From Sulfurovum sp. (GTDB lineage: Bacteria; Campylobacterota; Campylobacteria; Campylobacterales; Sulfurovaceae): a DNA stretch of 64,000 nucleotides. The translations under genes and the position numbers were made by a program. The notes below the pieces were generated by a model, which was not told the origin of the DNA, ran no database searches, and saw only the letters and a list, made by a program, of their open reading frames with translations. The stretch is from assembly GCA_021166685.1 (NCBI GenBank), contig JAJPEU010000013.1, positions 62,001 through 126,000 of the forward strand, read 5' to 3'. This document shows positions 36,759 to 45,723 of the stretch, piece after piece (position 1 is the first letter of the stretch; each line of letters opens with the position of its first letter).

Positions 36759-37994
36759 CTATTGTTTTGATAGACTATTATAGAGTATTTTTTTTCCTAG
36801 TTCAACCCCGTTTTGATTGTAGGTATCCACTCCCGACATAAAACCGACAAGCGACGCAAGAAGCTGAAAGTAAACAATGAGCTTCCCGACATTCTGTTCG
36901 CTCAAAGTATCAAGTGTGATAGCGTCTACCATAATACCGGACTCAGAAACACTCTGCATCACTGCTTTGCTCTGTTCATTGATAAGGTGTGCAAAGGTTT
37001 TGTTGTTGACAAAATTGGTTTGTTCCAGATGTTTAAGCGAAACATCTGCGATACGTAAATCATTGCCGAAATCCTCTACCCTTACAAAGGTTACCGTCTT
37101 ATCTCTCGGCCCTTCAACGATAAGCTGCAAAAAGGAATGCTGATCCACCGCCCCGATGATCCCAATGGGAGTAAACCCGGTATTTCTCTTGTGCGCATCG
37201 ATCTTCCCCAAGGATTCTCCCCATAACTGTACAAACCATTTGTTGAACTGTTCCATGGAATCTGCATACGAAAAGAGAACGGTGATGCTCGTTGTCTGTG
37301 CATTTTTATAATAAAAGAGGGCTTTTCCCAGAAGATGATTCTCTTTGTGTGCAAAAAATCGCTCAACAAATCCCAAAGCCCCCTTTAGAATAGGTAAGAC
37401 ATTATAGCCAGCAAATGCAAGCGGCACAACGCCAACGGCACTCAAAACAGAGAAGCGGCCACCCACATTGTGCGGGATATGAAACGCTCTAAGCACATAG
37501 TGCTTGGCAAACTTATCCAGATCTGACCCTTCATCGGTAATGACAAAAACTCTTTTGTTGTCTTTTGCATCAAGTTCAAGACGGAAATGCGCAATAACTG
37601 TTTTAAAAATAGAGGTAGTTTCTATGGTAGAGCCGGATTTGGAAATAACAAAAAATGCCGCCTCTTCAGGACGCACTCTTTGCATCAATGAAGAAATGGT
37701 GACAGGATCGGAGTTTTCAAAAAAGAGTATCTCTTTTGCTTCTTTGTTTGCCGGGCGCAACATGGAATCTATTGCCTTGATACCTAAAGATGACCCCCCT
37801 ATCCCAATAACTACTATCTGTGTAAAAGTATCCGTTTTGATACTCTTTACCTCTTCCAAAAGAGGAATGCCAATTTCCGGAAGTGTATAGTAGCCGATTG
37901 CCCCGCTCTCCATCTCTTCCCTGAGAGATTCGAATGCCTTTTGTGCCAAATCGTTCTTTGACAATTTTTCGAAATTATTTTCAAAAGCGATCAT
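36759..37994 (-). CDS. pgi: Glucose-6-phosphate isomerase
   Basis: 411 residues, shorter than the 540-residue enterobacterial enzyme and close to the compact Campylobacterota/Thermotoga form. IGIGGSSLGIKAI, SKSGSTIETTSIF and NVGGRFSVLSAVG are the family motifs; QLWGESLGK carries the catalytic Glu and the C-terminal GVELGKKILY is conserved. Connects glucan-derived sugar phosphates with glycolysis. First gene of the glucan block proper, 142 bases after pyk; nothing seen in that gap. Confidence 0.93.
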   Translation of the reverse strand: MIAFENNFEKLSKNDLAQKAFESLREEMESGAIGYYTLPEIGIPLLEEVKSIKTDTFTQIVVIGIGGSSLGIKAIDSMLRPANKEAKEILFFENSDPVTISSLMQRVRPEEAAFFVISKSGSTIETTSIFKTVIAHFRLELDAKDNKRVFVITDEGSDLDKFAKHYVLRAFHIPHNVGGRFSVLSAVGVVPLAFAGYNVLPILKGALGFVERFFAHKENHLLGKALFYYKNAQTTSITVLFSYADSMEQFNKWFVQLWGESLGKIDAHKRNTGFTPIGIIGAVDQHSFLQLIVEGPRDKTVTFVRVEDFGNDLRIADVSLKHLEQTNFVNNKTFAHLINEQSKAVMQSVSESGIMVDAITLDTLSEQNVGKLIVYFQLLASLVGFMSGVDTYNQNGVELGKKILYNSLSKQ

Positions 37995-38136
37995 TTTCTT
38001 TTTCCTGCATTTGTCATCAAATTGCTCCTCTGCTCATACCCGTTTGCCAAATCTTCACGCTGTGTGCACTAAATTTCGGTCTATAAAATTTTGTTCTTGC
38101 GTCTTAAAAAAAGTCTATCTTACTGCACCTAAAACC

Positions 38137-39600
38137 TTACTTCCATTCACAGCTGGCTTTGTAGAGAAGTTTATTTTTGCGAAATATCAGATCCATTTGT
38201 CTAAAAATAGTCTTTAAAATCTTTACTGTCTCAAGCGCATAAGCCCCTTTATTAAGCATTACGCACTCGGCTTTGTGGGCAAAGATAACATCGGAAATCT
38301 CGGAACGGCTTGGGATGTTCGTCTTCATCTTGCTCTCTAAAACCTGCGTTGCCAAGATAACGGGCATATGGGCAGAGGCACAGAGATCTAAAATTTCCTC
38401 TTGCATATAGGCAAGATTTTCAAAACCTATCTCTATCGCCAAATCCCCACGGGCTATCATGATGCCTGCATTTCCGTACTCCAAAAGCGCTTCAAGAATA
38501 TAGGGGAGATTTTGCACTCCTTTTTTTGTTTCAATCTTTGCAACGATTCCGATTAACTTTTTTTTGCCTAACTTCTCTAATTCCCCGATGAGATCATATA
38601 TATCTGCAGCCGACTGCACAAAGGAGATGCCTATAATATCGGCATACTCGCAAATAGCGGGAAGGACTTCTTTGTCCCGCTCGCTTATAGCCGCCAAGGC
38701 AAGTTCGCTGTTTGGAAAGTTGATCCCTTTTTCATTTTTGATTTTGCTTCCCTTGTCATTTTTTGTTATTACCGAGCAGACGATATCTTCGTCAATAATT
38801 TCTTCCACCCGAAGCTGCACTTTTCCATCATCGATATAGACAGGATCTCCGACTTTGGTCAGGCTTCCCATCTTCTCAAGCGTACATCCCACAATCGCGC
38901 TGCAGCCCATCCGGTTTTCTTTTAGCGAAGCTGAAGCAAAAGACCGGATGAGAATTTTTTCTCCATGGAATACTTTTAGTTTTTTTGGTTTTCCCCCCTC
39001 TGCCTCTTTAACCAGAGAAGTTCTTATTTTCGGCCCTGCAAGGTCTACATAGATTTTAGGCGATGCGTTTTGCACCTCTTTGATACGCTTTGCCATATCC
39101 GCCCATACAGCAACACTATCATGCGCGGTGTTAATACGAAAAAGATGCACTCCCTGACTGCAAAGTGTACCAAACCAATCCTCATGCTCATTATAGTCTG
39201 AGGGTGCAGTTATCATAATCTTTGTTTTGTCACTTGATGTTCCAAAGATCTTGGCATTGTTTTGCATAATGGCATGCGACTTCTCGTAACTCAACCGCGG
39301 AGAATCGATGGCAAGAGTCTTATCAAGAGCAAGCGAGAGCATCCTAAGCGTCACAACTACACTTGCTTCTATATGCGATTGGGAACGTCCAAAAGAGGAA
39401 AGCCCCTCTCTTGTCAAGTCATCTTGAAGCAGCGCATAATCATGTTTTCTAAGATTGAGGTACTGTTTCATATTTAAAAGCGAATCATTTGGCAATTTTG
39501 GGTCTATATCACTCCAAAGAGTGTTTCGAAGACCAAGAAGTCTCTCCAAGAGCTCTAGCAAAAACTCTTTATCTTCAACTCCCTCACTATTTTTTTTCAT
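38137..39600 (-). CDS. pyk: Pyruvate kinase, atypical N-extended form
   Basis: 487 residues. The first about 125 residues are an extension without a pyruvate kinase match. The barrel follows with KTKIMIT (canonical T-K-I-x-x-T), FRINTAHDS (canonical R-x-N-x-S-H), DLAGPKIRTS, VYIDDGKVQL, IVAKIETKKGVQN, IMIARGDLAIEIGFE and ILATQVLESKM. The allosteric C-terminal domain is missing; the chain ends about 60 residues after the barrel. Such forms are seen in plants/cyanobacteria-related groups. Overlaps the upstream flavoenzyme by four bases. Activity is likely but regulation must differ. Confidence 0.82.
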   Translation of the reverse strand: MKKNSEGVEDKEFLLELLERLLGLRNTLWSDIDPKLPNDSLLNMKQYLNLRKHDYALLQDDLTREGLSSFGRSQSHIEASVVVTLRMLSLALDKTLAIDSPRLSYEKSHAIMQNNAKIFGTSSDKTKIMITAPSDYNEHEDWFGTLCSQGVHLFRINTAHDSVAVWADMAKRIKEVQNASPKIYVDLAGPKIRTSLVKEAEGGKPKKLKVFHGEKILIRSFASASLKENRMGCSAIVGCTLEKMGSLTKVGDPVYIDDGKVQLRVEEIIDEDIVCSVITKNDKGSKIKNEKGINFPNSELALAAISERDKEVLPAICEYADIIGISFVQSAADIYDLIGELEKLGKKKLIGIVAKIETKKGVQNLPYILEALLEYGNAGIMIARGDLAIEIGFENLAYMQEEILDLCASAHMPVILATQVLESKMKTNIPSRSEISDVIFAHKAECVMLNKGAYALETVKILKTIFRQMDLIFRKNKLLYKASCEWK

Positions 39601-40967
39601 TTTAAACTCGCTTTCACAATCTGCTCTGCCGCTTTTATAATGGGATAGGCTGTTGGTGCTGCCGTGAGGAGCGGCTGGGTTGCTACTTGCAGCGAAAGAA
39701 TCTTGTATGCAGTTAATTCTGTTTCAATGGCTAAGCCAATAATATTGATTACCTCTCCCGCCTCTTTGTCTCCTACAACCTGCCCTCCTATAATCTGTCC
39801 GCTGCTCTTGAGCGCGATGAGCTTCACAGACTGTTTGGAGGCATCAGGGATAGCCGCCGGATGGCGATTAAGCCCCTCATAAAAACCAACAACACAATCG
39901 ATATTCTCCTCTTTTGCTCTTTGCTCGCTTACACCGGCACTTGCAAACGTACGCCCGCCTATGATTGTAGAGAAAATAGCAATGGTTCCGTTGAAACCCT
40001 TGAGCTGCTTAAGCCCATAAAGAGAGCTTCCCGCCACTCTTGCCTCTGAAGCAGATGTTGAAGCAAGCATCACCTTCGAAGGGGCGCGCGTTATAAAATC
40101 ACGGCGGCCGCAACAATCACCCACCGCAAAAATATCTTTATTTTTTGTACGCATATATTCATCCACCCAAATCCCCTCATAACGGGCAAGTTTTAACCCT
40201 GCCTCTTTGGCTATTTTGGTGTTTGGACGATACCCTGTTGCCAGAATGATCAGTTCACCCTCTATAATACTCCCATCGCAAAGTTCTGCACCCTGGGCGA
40301 TATCTCCCGCAGGTATGATTCTTGATGCATGTTGGCCCAGTACAAGCCTAATTCCCATCTCTTTCATAATGCTCTCGGCAGCAACTGCCATATCGAGATC
40401 AAAAGCATCTGCTAAAATATGTTTACCGCCAATAATTGCTACATCTTTGCCAGCAGAGCACAACTCTGTTGCCATCTCCACCCCGATAAATCCTGTTCCT
40501 ATAATAATTATTTTTTCTTTTGTATCAATGGCAGCGACAAGCGCATCAATCTTCTCTTTATGCTTTTCTATAGTAAAAACATTTTTAAGATGCAAAGCAT
40601 CCTCAAAACTCTTGTGGACAAAAGGAACGGAACCCGTTGCAAAAACAAGCTTCTCAAATGTAATGGTATGTTCTTTGGCATAAAGCGTTTTTGTCTCAAT
40701 ATCCACGGACATTGCCGTATCAACAACGATGTTGATCTTCTGTTCCATAGCTCCGCACGGCATAATATCTTTTTGGCTGCTGCCTAAAGTTTTGCCAAAG
40801 ATATAAGGGATCCCGCATGGAACCAATGCGTACTTATCTTCTTTGACAAGAGTGATTTTTTTGCCAGTAAAATGCTCTAGCGCAGTGGAGGCACTGACGA
40901 GTGCTGCCGGTCCTCCCCCTAAAATCAAAATATCGGTATGCTCTTTGCTCACAACGCTGTCCTTCAT
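39597..40967 (-). CDS. CoA-disulfide reductase/NADH oxidase-like flavoenzyme
   Basis: 456 residues from ATG at 40967; GTG 15 bases later has a better ribosome site, so the start is uncertain. FAD motif LGGGPAALVSA, single redox Cys C51 in LVPCGIPY, NAD motif IIGTGFIGVEMA and AVGDCC place it in the single-cysteine CoADR/NADH oxidase/Nox family. The C-terminal dimerisation domain is present (HPAAIPDASKQSVKLIA). Overlaps pyk. Possible roles are thiol redox, polysulfide/CoA-persulfide reduction or NADH oxidation. Confidence 0.8.
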   Translation of the reverse strand: MKDSVVSKEHTDILILGGGPAALVSASTALEHFTGKKITLVKEDKYALVPCGIPYIFGKTLGSSQKDIMPCGAMEQKINIVVDTAMSVDIETKTLYAKEHTITFEKLVFATGSVPFVHKSFEDALHLKNVFTIEKHKEKIDALVAAIDTKEKIIIIGTGFIGVEMATELCSAGKDVAIIGGKHILADAFDLDMAVAAESIMKEMGIRLVLGQHASRIIPAGDIAQGAELCDGSIIEGELIILATGYRPNTKIAKEAGLKLARYEGIWVDEYMRTKNKDIFAVGDCCGRRDFITRAPSKVMLASTSASEARVAGSSLYGLKQLKGFNGTIAIFSTIIGGRTFASAGVSEQRAKEENIDCVVGFYEGLNRHPAAIPDASKQSVKLIALKSSGQIIGGQVVGDKEAGEVINIIGLAIETELTAYKILSLQVATQPLLTAAPTAYPIIKAAEQIVKASLK

Positions 40968-41075
40968 TTTATGCGAACCATACCAAAAAATCATTACAAT
41001 TTGATTTCAAATTTTGTATTGAAGGCATATGAAAATTTTTCCAAACATGCCAAAAAATAGAGAAAAAAATAGACC

Positions 41076-42218
41076 TTACTTGTCAGGCAGAGTGTCAACC
41101 AAGACAAGCTCCACTTCCATTTTGTTTTGGTTTCTAATAATTCCAAGCGTCACTTTATCGCCGACTTGATGTTCGTCCAAGATGGCAAAAAGATTGGAAA
41201 GCGAACGAACTTTTTTCCCGTCAACGGACACAACAACGTCGCCAAGAACAACATGATCGTTCCTATCAATCCGGCTTCCGACAATGCCGGCATGGAAAGC
41301 GGGCGAATCCTTTTGTACATCCAATACCGCTACGCCTTCAATGCCAAACCTCTCGATAATAAAATTATTTAAGCCTTCATCAACAATAATGCCCATCGAC
41401 GGACGTATGTATTTGCCGCTTGAAATGATTGGAGGAACGACACGGTTGATCGTATCTACCGGCACAGCAAAACCGATGCCCGCATAAGCACCCGACGGAC
41501 TGTAAATCGCCGTAGTGATGCCGATCAACCGTCCCGAACTGTCGAGCAAAGGCCCGCCTGAATTTCCTGGATTAATGGCTGCGTCCGTTTGTATCAAATG
41601 CTCGATAGCCAAACCGCCATCGAGGTCCAACGTGCGGTCAAGCGCCGAAACGATGCCGCTTGTAAGCGTATAGTCCAATCCGAAGGGATTGCCGATAGCA
41701 AAAACTTTTTGCCCTACTTTTAGATCATGACTGGAACCTATTTTTACCGGGGGAGGCGAACTGAAAGCCACAAATATTTTTAAGACTGCAAGATCATGCT
41801 CAGGGCTTGCGCCGACAAGGGAAGCCTTATAGCTTTGTCCGTTATTGAGCCAAACAGTAGCTTCTGAAGCCCCTTCGATCACATGAAAATTGGTTACGAT
41901 ATGGCCGTGCACATCCCATACAAACCCTGATCCGGCACCTTTTGGTACGCTAAAGATGTTTCTGTTCCAAAAATCTCTAACCCTTTGGCTTGTAGCAATA
42001 TAGACGACCGAAGGACTTGTCTGCTCGAAAACAGAGATCGTTCTTTGTTCGTCATCACACAAATGTTCTTTTGGCGCCACTTCCCTTGGAGAAACAGAAA
42101 GAATGATAAAATTTTTATAAACAATCATCGAGAAATAGGCAATAACCGAACCTATGACCAGAAAAAAAACTGCCGTTTTTATTTTGGATGTGTTTTTCTT
42201 TTTGTATTCATTATCCAT
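41076..42218 (-). CDS. Membrane-anchored HtrA/DegS-like serine protease
   Basis: 380 residues. One N-terminal membrane helix (13-40), trypsin-like domain with catalytic triad H112 (TNFHVIEG), D142 (EHDLAVLK) and S220 (NPGNSGGPL), then one PDZ domain (about 275-370, GVAVLDVQKDSPAFHAGI). One PDZ and an anchor match DegS or plant Deg1-like proteins rather than soluble DegP. Periplasmic quality control or regulated proteolysis. Stands between the flavoenzyme and the exchanger, with no overlap. Confidence 0.9.
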   Translation of the reverse strand: MDNEYKKKNTSKIKTAVFFLVIGSVIAYFSMIVYKNFIILSVSPREVAPKEHLCDDEQRTISVFEQTSPSVVYIATSQRVRDFWNRNIFSVPKGAGSGFVWDVHGHIVTNFHVIEGASEATVWLNNGQSYKASLVGASPEHDLAVLKIFVAFSSPPPVKIGSSHDLKVGQKVFAIGNPFGLDYTLTSGIVSALDRTLDLDGGLAIEHLIQTDAAINPGNSGGPLLDSSGRLIGITTAIYSPSGAYAGIGFAVPVDTINRVVPPIISSGKYIRPSMGIIVDEGLNNFIIERFGIEGVAVLDVQKDSPAFHAGIVGSRIDRNDHVVLGDVVVSVDGKKVRSLSNLFAILDEHQVGDKVTLGIIRNQNKMEVELVLVDTLPDK

Positions 42219-42240
42219 GCTGCATAATCCTACTACGAAA

Positions 42241-43215
42241 TTAAACTTCCAAATTCATTCCCAAATAAATATTATACGCTATATAACAAAAAATCAAACC
42301 CATCCCTTTTGACCTTGTTATATTTCCGTTTTCTCCGTTCGCTCTATACGCCATTGCCAAAAGAGCTACAGTCAGAACAAACATCACTGTCCAATCTCTG
42401 TATAAAACCTCGGATGCTATTGTATCCATAGGAGAAATTATCGTAGATATTCCCACAACGGCTAAAATATTGAACATATTGGATCCTACGATATTGCCTA
42501 TAGCGATATCATGTTCGCCTTTTTTCGCAGCGATAACCGAAGCAGCAAGTTCAGGCAGCGAAGTGCCAAGCGCAACAATGGTAAGGCCGATAATCAAATC
42601 GCTTACGCCAAACTCTCGCGCCGTTCCGACGGCACCCCACACCAGCACTCTGGAGCTTAGTATCAAAAGAATCAAGCCAAAAACAAGCCATACAATACCG
42701 GCTTTTAAAGTCATTGCATGCGCTTTAAGCTCGGCTTGCATTTCGTCTTCCAAAAGATCGCCTTTGCTTTTTACGGCAGCAAAAACAGACCAGATTATCA
42801 GTGCAAAGAATCCGATTAAAAGCAATATGCCCTCAGTCAGTGTCAAACGATAATCCAACAATACATATCCGCATACAAGCATAATTAAAAGCAAAAGCGG
42901 AATCTCTTTTTTGACTATCTTGGAATGAACAGATATGGAGGCAATGACAGCTGTAACACCCAATATGAGTGCAATATTGACGATGTTGGATCCCAGAGCA
43001 TTGCCTAATGCGAGTGAGGGATTTCCTTCATATGCAGCAATCGCAGACACCACCATTTCGGGCGCACTCGTGCCAAACCCGATAATCAAAATACCGATCA
43101 AAAGAGTCGGCACCCCTAAATGCCTGGCCGTTGCCGCTGCCCCTTCAACAAACTTATCCGCACTCCAAACCAAAAGTACAAAACCCGCAAGTACGGCTAA
43201 CAAATAGACTAACAT
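42241..43215 (-). CDS. Calcium/sodium exchanger (YrbG/CaCA family)
   Basis: 324 residues with ten hydrophobic helices in two inverted halves. Each half has its alpha repeat: GFGTSAPEMVVSAIAAYEG...NALGSNIVNI and ALGTSLPELAASVIAAKKGEHD...NIVGSNMFNI. Ends 23 bases before the HtrA gene start, so they could be cotranscribed. Confidence 0.92.
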   Translation of the reverse strand: MLVYLLAVLAGFVLLVWSADKFVEGAAATARHLGVPTLLIGILIIGFGTSAPEMVVSAIAAYEGNPSLALGNALGSNIVNIALILGVTAVIASISVHSKIVKKEIPLLLLIMLVCGYVLLDYRLTLTEGILLLIGFFALIIWSVFAAVKSKGDLLEDEMQAELKAHAMTLKAGIVWLVFGLILLILSSRVLVWGAVGTAREFGVSDLIIGLTIVALGTSLPELAASVIAAKKGEHDIAIGNIVGSNMFNILAVVGISTIISPMDTIASEVLYRDWTVMFVLTVALLAMAYRANGENGNITRSKGMGLIFCYIAYNIYLGMNLEV

Positions 43216-43399
43216 TCAACCTCTTTTTTCCAAAATCGCAATCATTCATTTCCACTCCGCAGTTTTTGACCTTAAACGCTGCGCAGTCAAAACATCAACA
43301 CTAAAGGCAATCTCTGCTTTTTAATTTTGTTATTTTAGCCAAATTACATAGATAGCAGAGGCATCCGCATCAAACAATTTTTAATTGGCGCATTGCAGA

Positions 43400-43416
43400 G
43401 GAAGTAATTTTAGAGG
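43400..43416 (+). repeat. Lone iteron-like sequence
   Basis: GGAAGTAATTTTAGAGG differs at one position from the iteron core GGAAGTAATATTAGAGG repeated at 58.5-58.9 kb. It lies in the 273-base gap between the exchanger and the DksA-like gene; nothing else was found in that gap. Confidence 0.5.
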
Positions 43417-43488
43417 CTAAACCGTTTGAAAATGGAAAATGCATACTGCACCGTCTATACCACGGCATGCAAAAAAGATGACATAAAG

Positions 43489-43839
43489 CTACCTATTAAG
43501 TTTTTTTGCATCTTTGACACAATAGCGTGCATGCGGCATGGCACGCAATCGTTCAAGCGAAATAGTATCGCCGCTTTCTTCACAAATCCCGTATGTTCCT
43601 TGATCTATCTTGGAAAGTGCATGAATGACTTCTGAAAGTTCGCGCTGCTGCTGTGCCAAAAGAGTGTTGTCATGGATGCTTTCTCTCTCCAACGATGCCA
43701 AATCTTCCATATCGTTGATTCCATCTTCACTGCCTGTGACCAGCTCAAGCTCGTTTCTTAAGCCTCGGATCGTGTTTTGCAGTTTTATTTTCATTTGTGT
43801 TAATTGTGCTCTAAATTCTTCAAGTTCTTTTTTTGTCAT
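43489..43839 (-). CDS. TraR/DksA-family protein with disrupted zinc finger
   Basis: 116 residues. Coiled-coil N-terminus (1-70, KKELEEFRAQLTQMKIKLQNTIRGLRNEL) and C-terminal globule YGICEESGDTISLERLRAMPHARYCVKDAKK. The usual C-x2-C...C-x2-C is C-x2-S and C-x2-D, so at most two Cys remain; zinc-independent DksA2-like proteins are known. The acidic pair at the coiled-coil tip is replaced by VTGSEDGINDMED, which keeps acidic residues. Likely binds the RNA polymerase secondary channel. Confidence 0.8.
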   Translation of the reverse strand: MTKKELEEFRAQLTQMKIKLQNTIRGLRNELELVTGSEDGINDMEDLASLERESIHDNTLLAQQQRELSEVIHALSKIDQGTYGICEESGDTISLERLRAMPHARYCVKDAKKLNR

Positions 43840-44043
43840 TCTGTATCTCCGTTTTTTATATCATAATGCCAATTTGTTAAAATTATGATTAATCATGATA
43901 CCCGTCTAAACCAAAAAGATCGGCCGATTTCATTTTTCTGCTTGTGCGGCAGCACGTAAAACCGAAATCATAAAAAAATTAGAAATTGTGCTAAAATAAA
44001 AATTGTTTCAGAGCAAAGTCTCAAAAGAGAAAAGGGATAAATA

Positions 44044-45093
44044 ATGCTAAAAAAAATTTTATCTGTAGTGATGATTTGCGCATTGCATGCCAACAGCAGC
44101 CAAACCGATACCAACCAATCCTCTTACGTTGATGAACTTTATACCGATTTTTCAGGCAAAATACTGGAATGGTCCGAGCGTATAGATACCAAGCTGAGTG
44201 ATTGGCTTGAAGATCCGCACTATGACACACCCGATACTACTGCACCCGATGATGCTCTCAGCAATGACATCAAAAAAATGGATTCTTTTTTTCAAAACCA
44301 AAAATTTCTTGAAGAATCGGAAAAAACATATCTTCGCCTCAGGCTTGAAAGCGATTTTCACTCAAAAGAATCAAACAATTTTAATGCAACCCTCAATGCA
44401 CAGCTGCCTTTAAGCAGAAGCAAAAAACATTTAAAAATTTTTATCGATAACATTACAGATGAAAACGCTAACGATCTTTTTCATGAAAATCTAGACAAAG
44501 AAGAGCCGTCTTCAGGTATCGGTATTCACTATTTTGCTCCCCAAACATACGGTATTGCCTCCAGATACTCGTTAGGAATGACGGGCATAACCCCCTTTGT
44601 GCGCGCCAGATACAACATGCCCCTCAAAACTGATGGCTGGCTGATAGACCCGATCCAATTGTTCCAATACTCTGCCGAAAATGAGTTTATTGAACAAACC
44701 AATATCTACTTTGATAAAAAACTTGAAAATTCCGCATTTTTCAGACTGCTCCTGCACAGAAAAACCGAATCAGAAATAAACGGCATGGATTATGCTCTTG
44801 CCTTACAATACTTCAAAAATCCAAAAAAAGATAAAGGCTATAGTGTCTCCCAATCGTTTGAAGGAAATACCGAGTATCCGGATATTTCACAAAACAACCC
44901 CGACCCAAAGCAAGCTAAAACCTACAGCGGCATCAACAACTACACCACTTCATTCAGATGGAGAGAAAGCATCTGGCGAAAATGGTTCTTTTACGAGATA
45001 GGGCCCTCTGTAAATTTTCATAAAAAATTCGACTACAAGCCAAACTACAGTTTAAATTTCATGATCGATTTTTATTTTGGAAACTACCGATAA
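44044..45093 (+). CDS. Exported protein, possible outer-membrane beta-barrel
   Basis: 349 residues. Short signal-like start (MLKKILSVVMICALHANSS), an acidic N-terminal third, then alternating amphipathic strands (YLRLRLESDF, FRLLLHRKTE, YSLNFMIDFYFG) and a terminal aromatic residue region NYR. This pattern suggests an outer-membrane barrel; I do not recognise a family. The 204-base gap before it contains an AT-rich promoter region and an imperfect inverted repeat (GATTTC...GAAATC, about 43926-43970) with no evident gene. Confidence 0.65.
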   Translation: MLKKILSVVMICALHANSSQTDTNQSSYVDELYTDFSGKILEWSERIDTKLSDWLEDPHYDTPDTTAPDDALSNDIKKMDSFFQNQKFLEESEKTYLRLRLESDFHSKESNNFNATLNAQLPLSRSKKHLKIFIDNITDENANDLFHENLDKEEPSSGIGIHYFAPQTYGIASRYSLGMTGITPFVRARYNMPLKTDGWLIDPIQLFQYSAENEFIEQTNIYFDKKLENSAFFRLLLHRKTESEINGMDYALALQYFKNPKKDKGYSVSQSFEGNTEYPDISQNNPDPKQAKTYSGINNYTTSFRWRESIWRKWFFYEIGPSVNFHKKFDYKPNYSLNFMIDFYFGNYR

Positions 45094-45190
45094 CCTAAGA
45101 AATATTGGCATTGACACACATCAGGATAAAAGCTAAAATAAAAAGATGCCAAAATATCACAACCGATAAAATTACTGCCAAAGGCTTACT

Positions 45191-45715
45191 ATGAAAAGCA
45201 GTTATATTCAAAACCTGATGATTGTATGGATCTTGCTCTCTTTTTTTGCATATGCGGAAAACCGTTCCGCTAAAACATACGATCCCTGCCAATTCTTGGC
45301 TGCAGAAGATATACAAGCCGTATTTCCCGATACAAACATTACTATAACCGTACACGATAAAATAGCTGCAAATCCACTGGGGACAAGAAGATGTTTTTGG
45401 GATGCAGGTGAAACGAATATGCAGTTTGTCCAGATTTCCATCACGTCAGATGCCGAAACAAAAACGATGCAAACAGCCCAACAGTTTGAAAACAACAAGC
45501 AATATATAGAACATGTTCAATCTGTACCGAATATAGGCGATGCAGCCTACTACGGAGGCAGCGGGCTTAAAGCAGGTTCAGGGCTTCATGTCCTAGTAAG
45601 AAACAAAGGGGTACTTCTCCATGTCGTCATAGGGCTTGGATTTGGGAACAAAGATGAACAAAAACATTTAGAGATTGAAACATCTATCGCAAAAAAAGTA
45701 ATTGAAAAACTATAG
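45191..45715 (+). CDS. Exported protein of unknown function
   Basis: 174 residues with a signal peptide (about 1-22, MIVWILLSFFAYA). Two Cys, C34 (DPCQFLAAEDI) and C70 (RRCFWDAGET), are likely disulfide-bonded in the periplasm. DPCxLL...DI..., later GIGDAAYYGG and LHVLVRNKGVLLHVVIG, resemble the DUF3558-like lipoprotein/periplasmic pattern, but the match is loose. Nine bases upstream of the OmpA-family gene, so cotranscribed. Confidence 0.65.
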   Translation: MKSSYIQNLMIVWILLSFFAYAENRSAKTYDPCQFLAAEDIQAVFPDTNITITVHDKIAANPLGTRRCFWDAGETNMQFVQISITSDAETKTMQTAQQFENNKQYIEHVQSVPNIGDAAYYGGSGLKAGSGLHVLVRNKGVLLHVVIGLGFGNKDEQKHLEIETSIAKKVIEKL

Positions 45716-45723
45716 GAAAAACC

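Noticed and set aside
43926-43970. Inverted repeat GATTTC...GAAATC as a terminator or small RNA
   Set aside because: Imperfect, no T-run, and lies upstream of both neighbours; kept only as a note.
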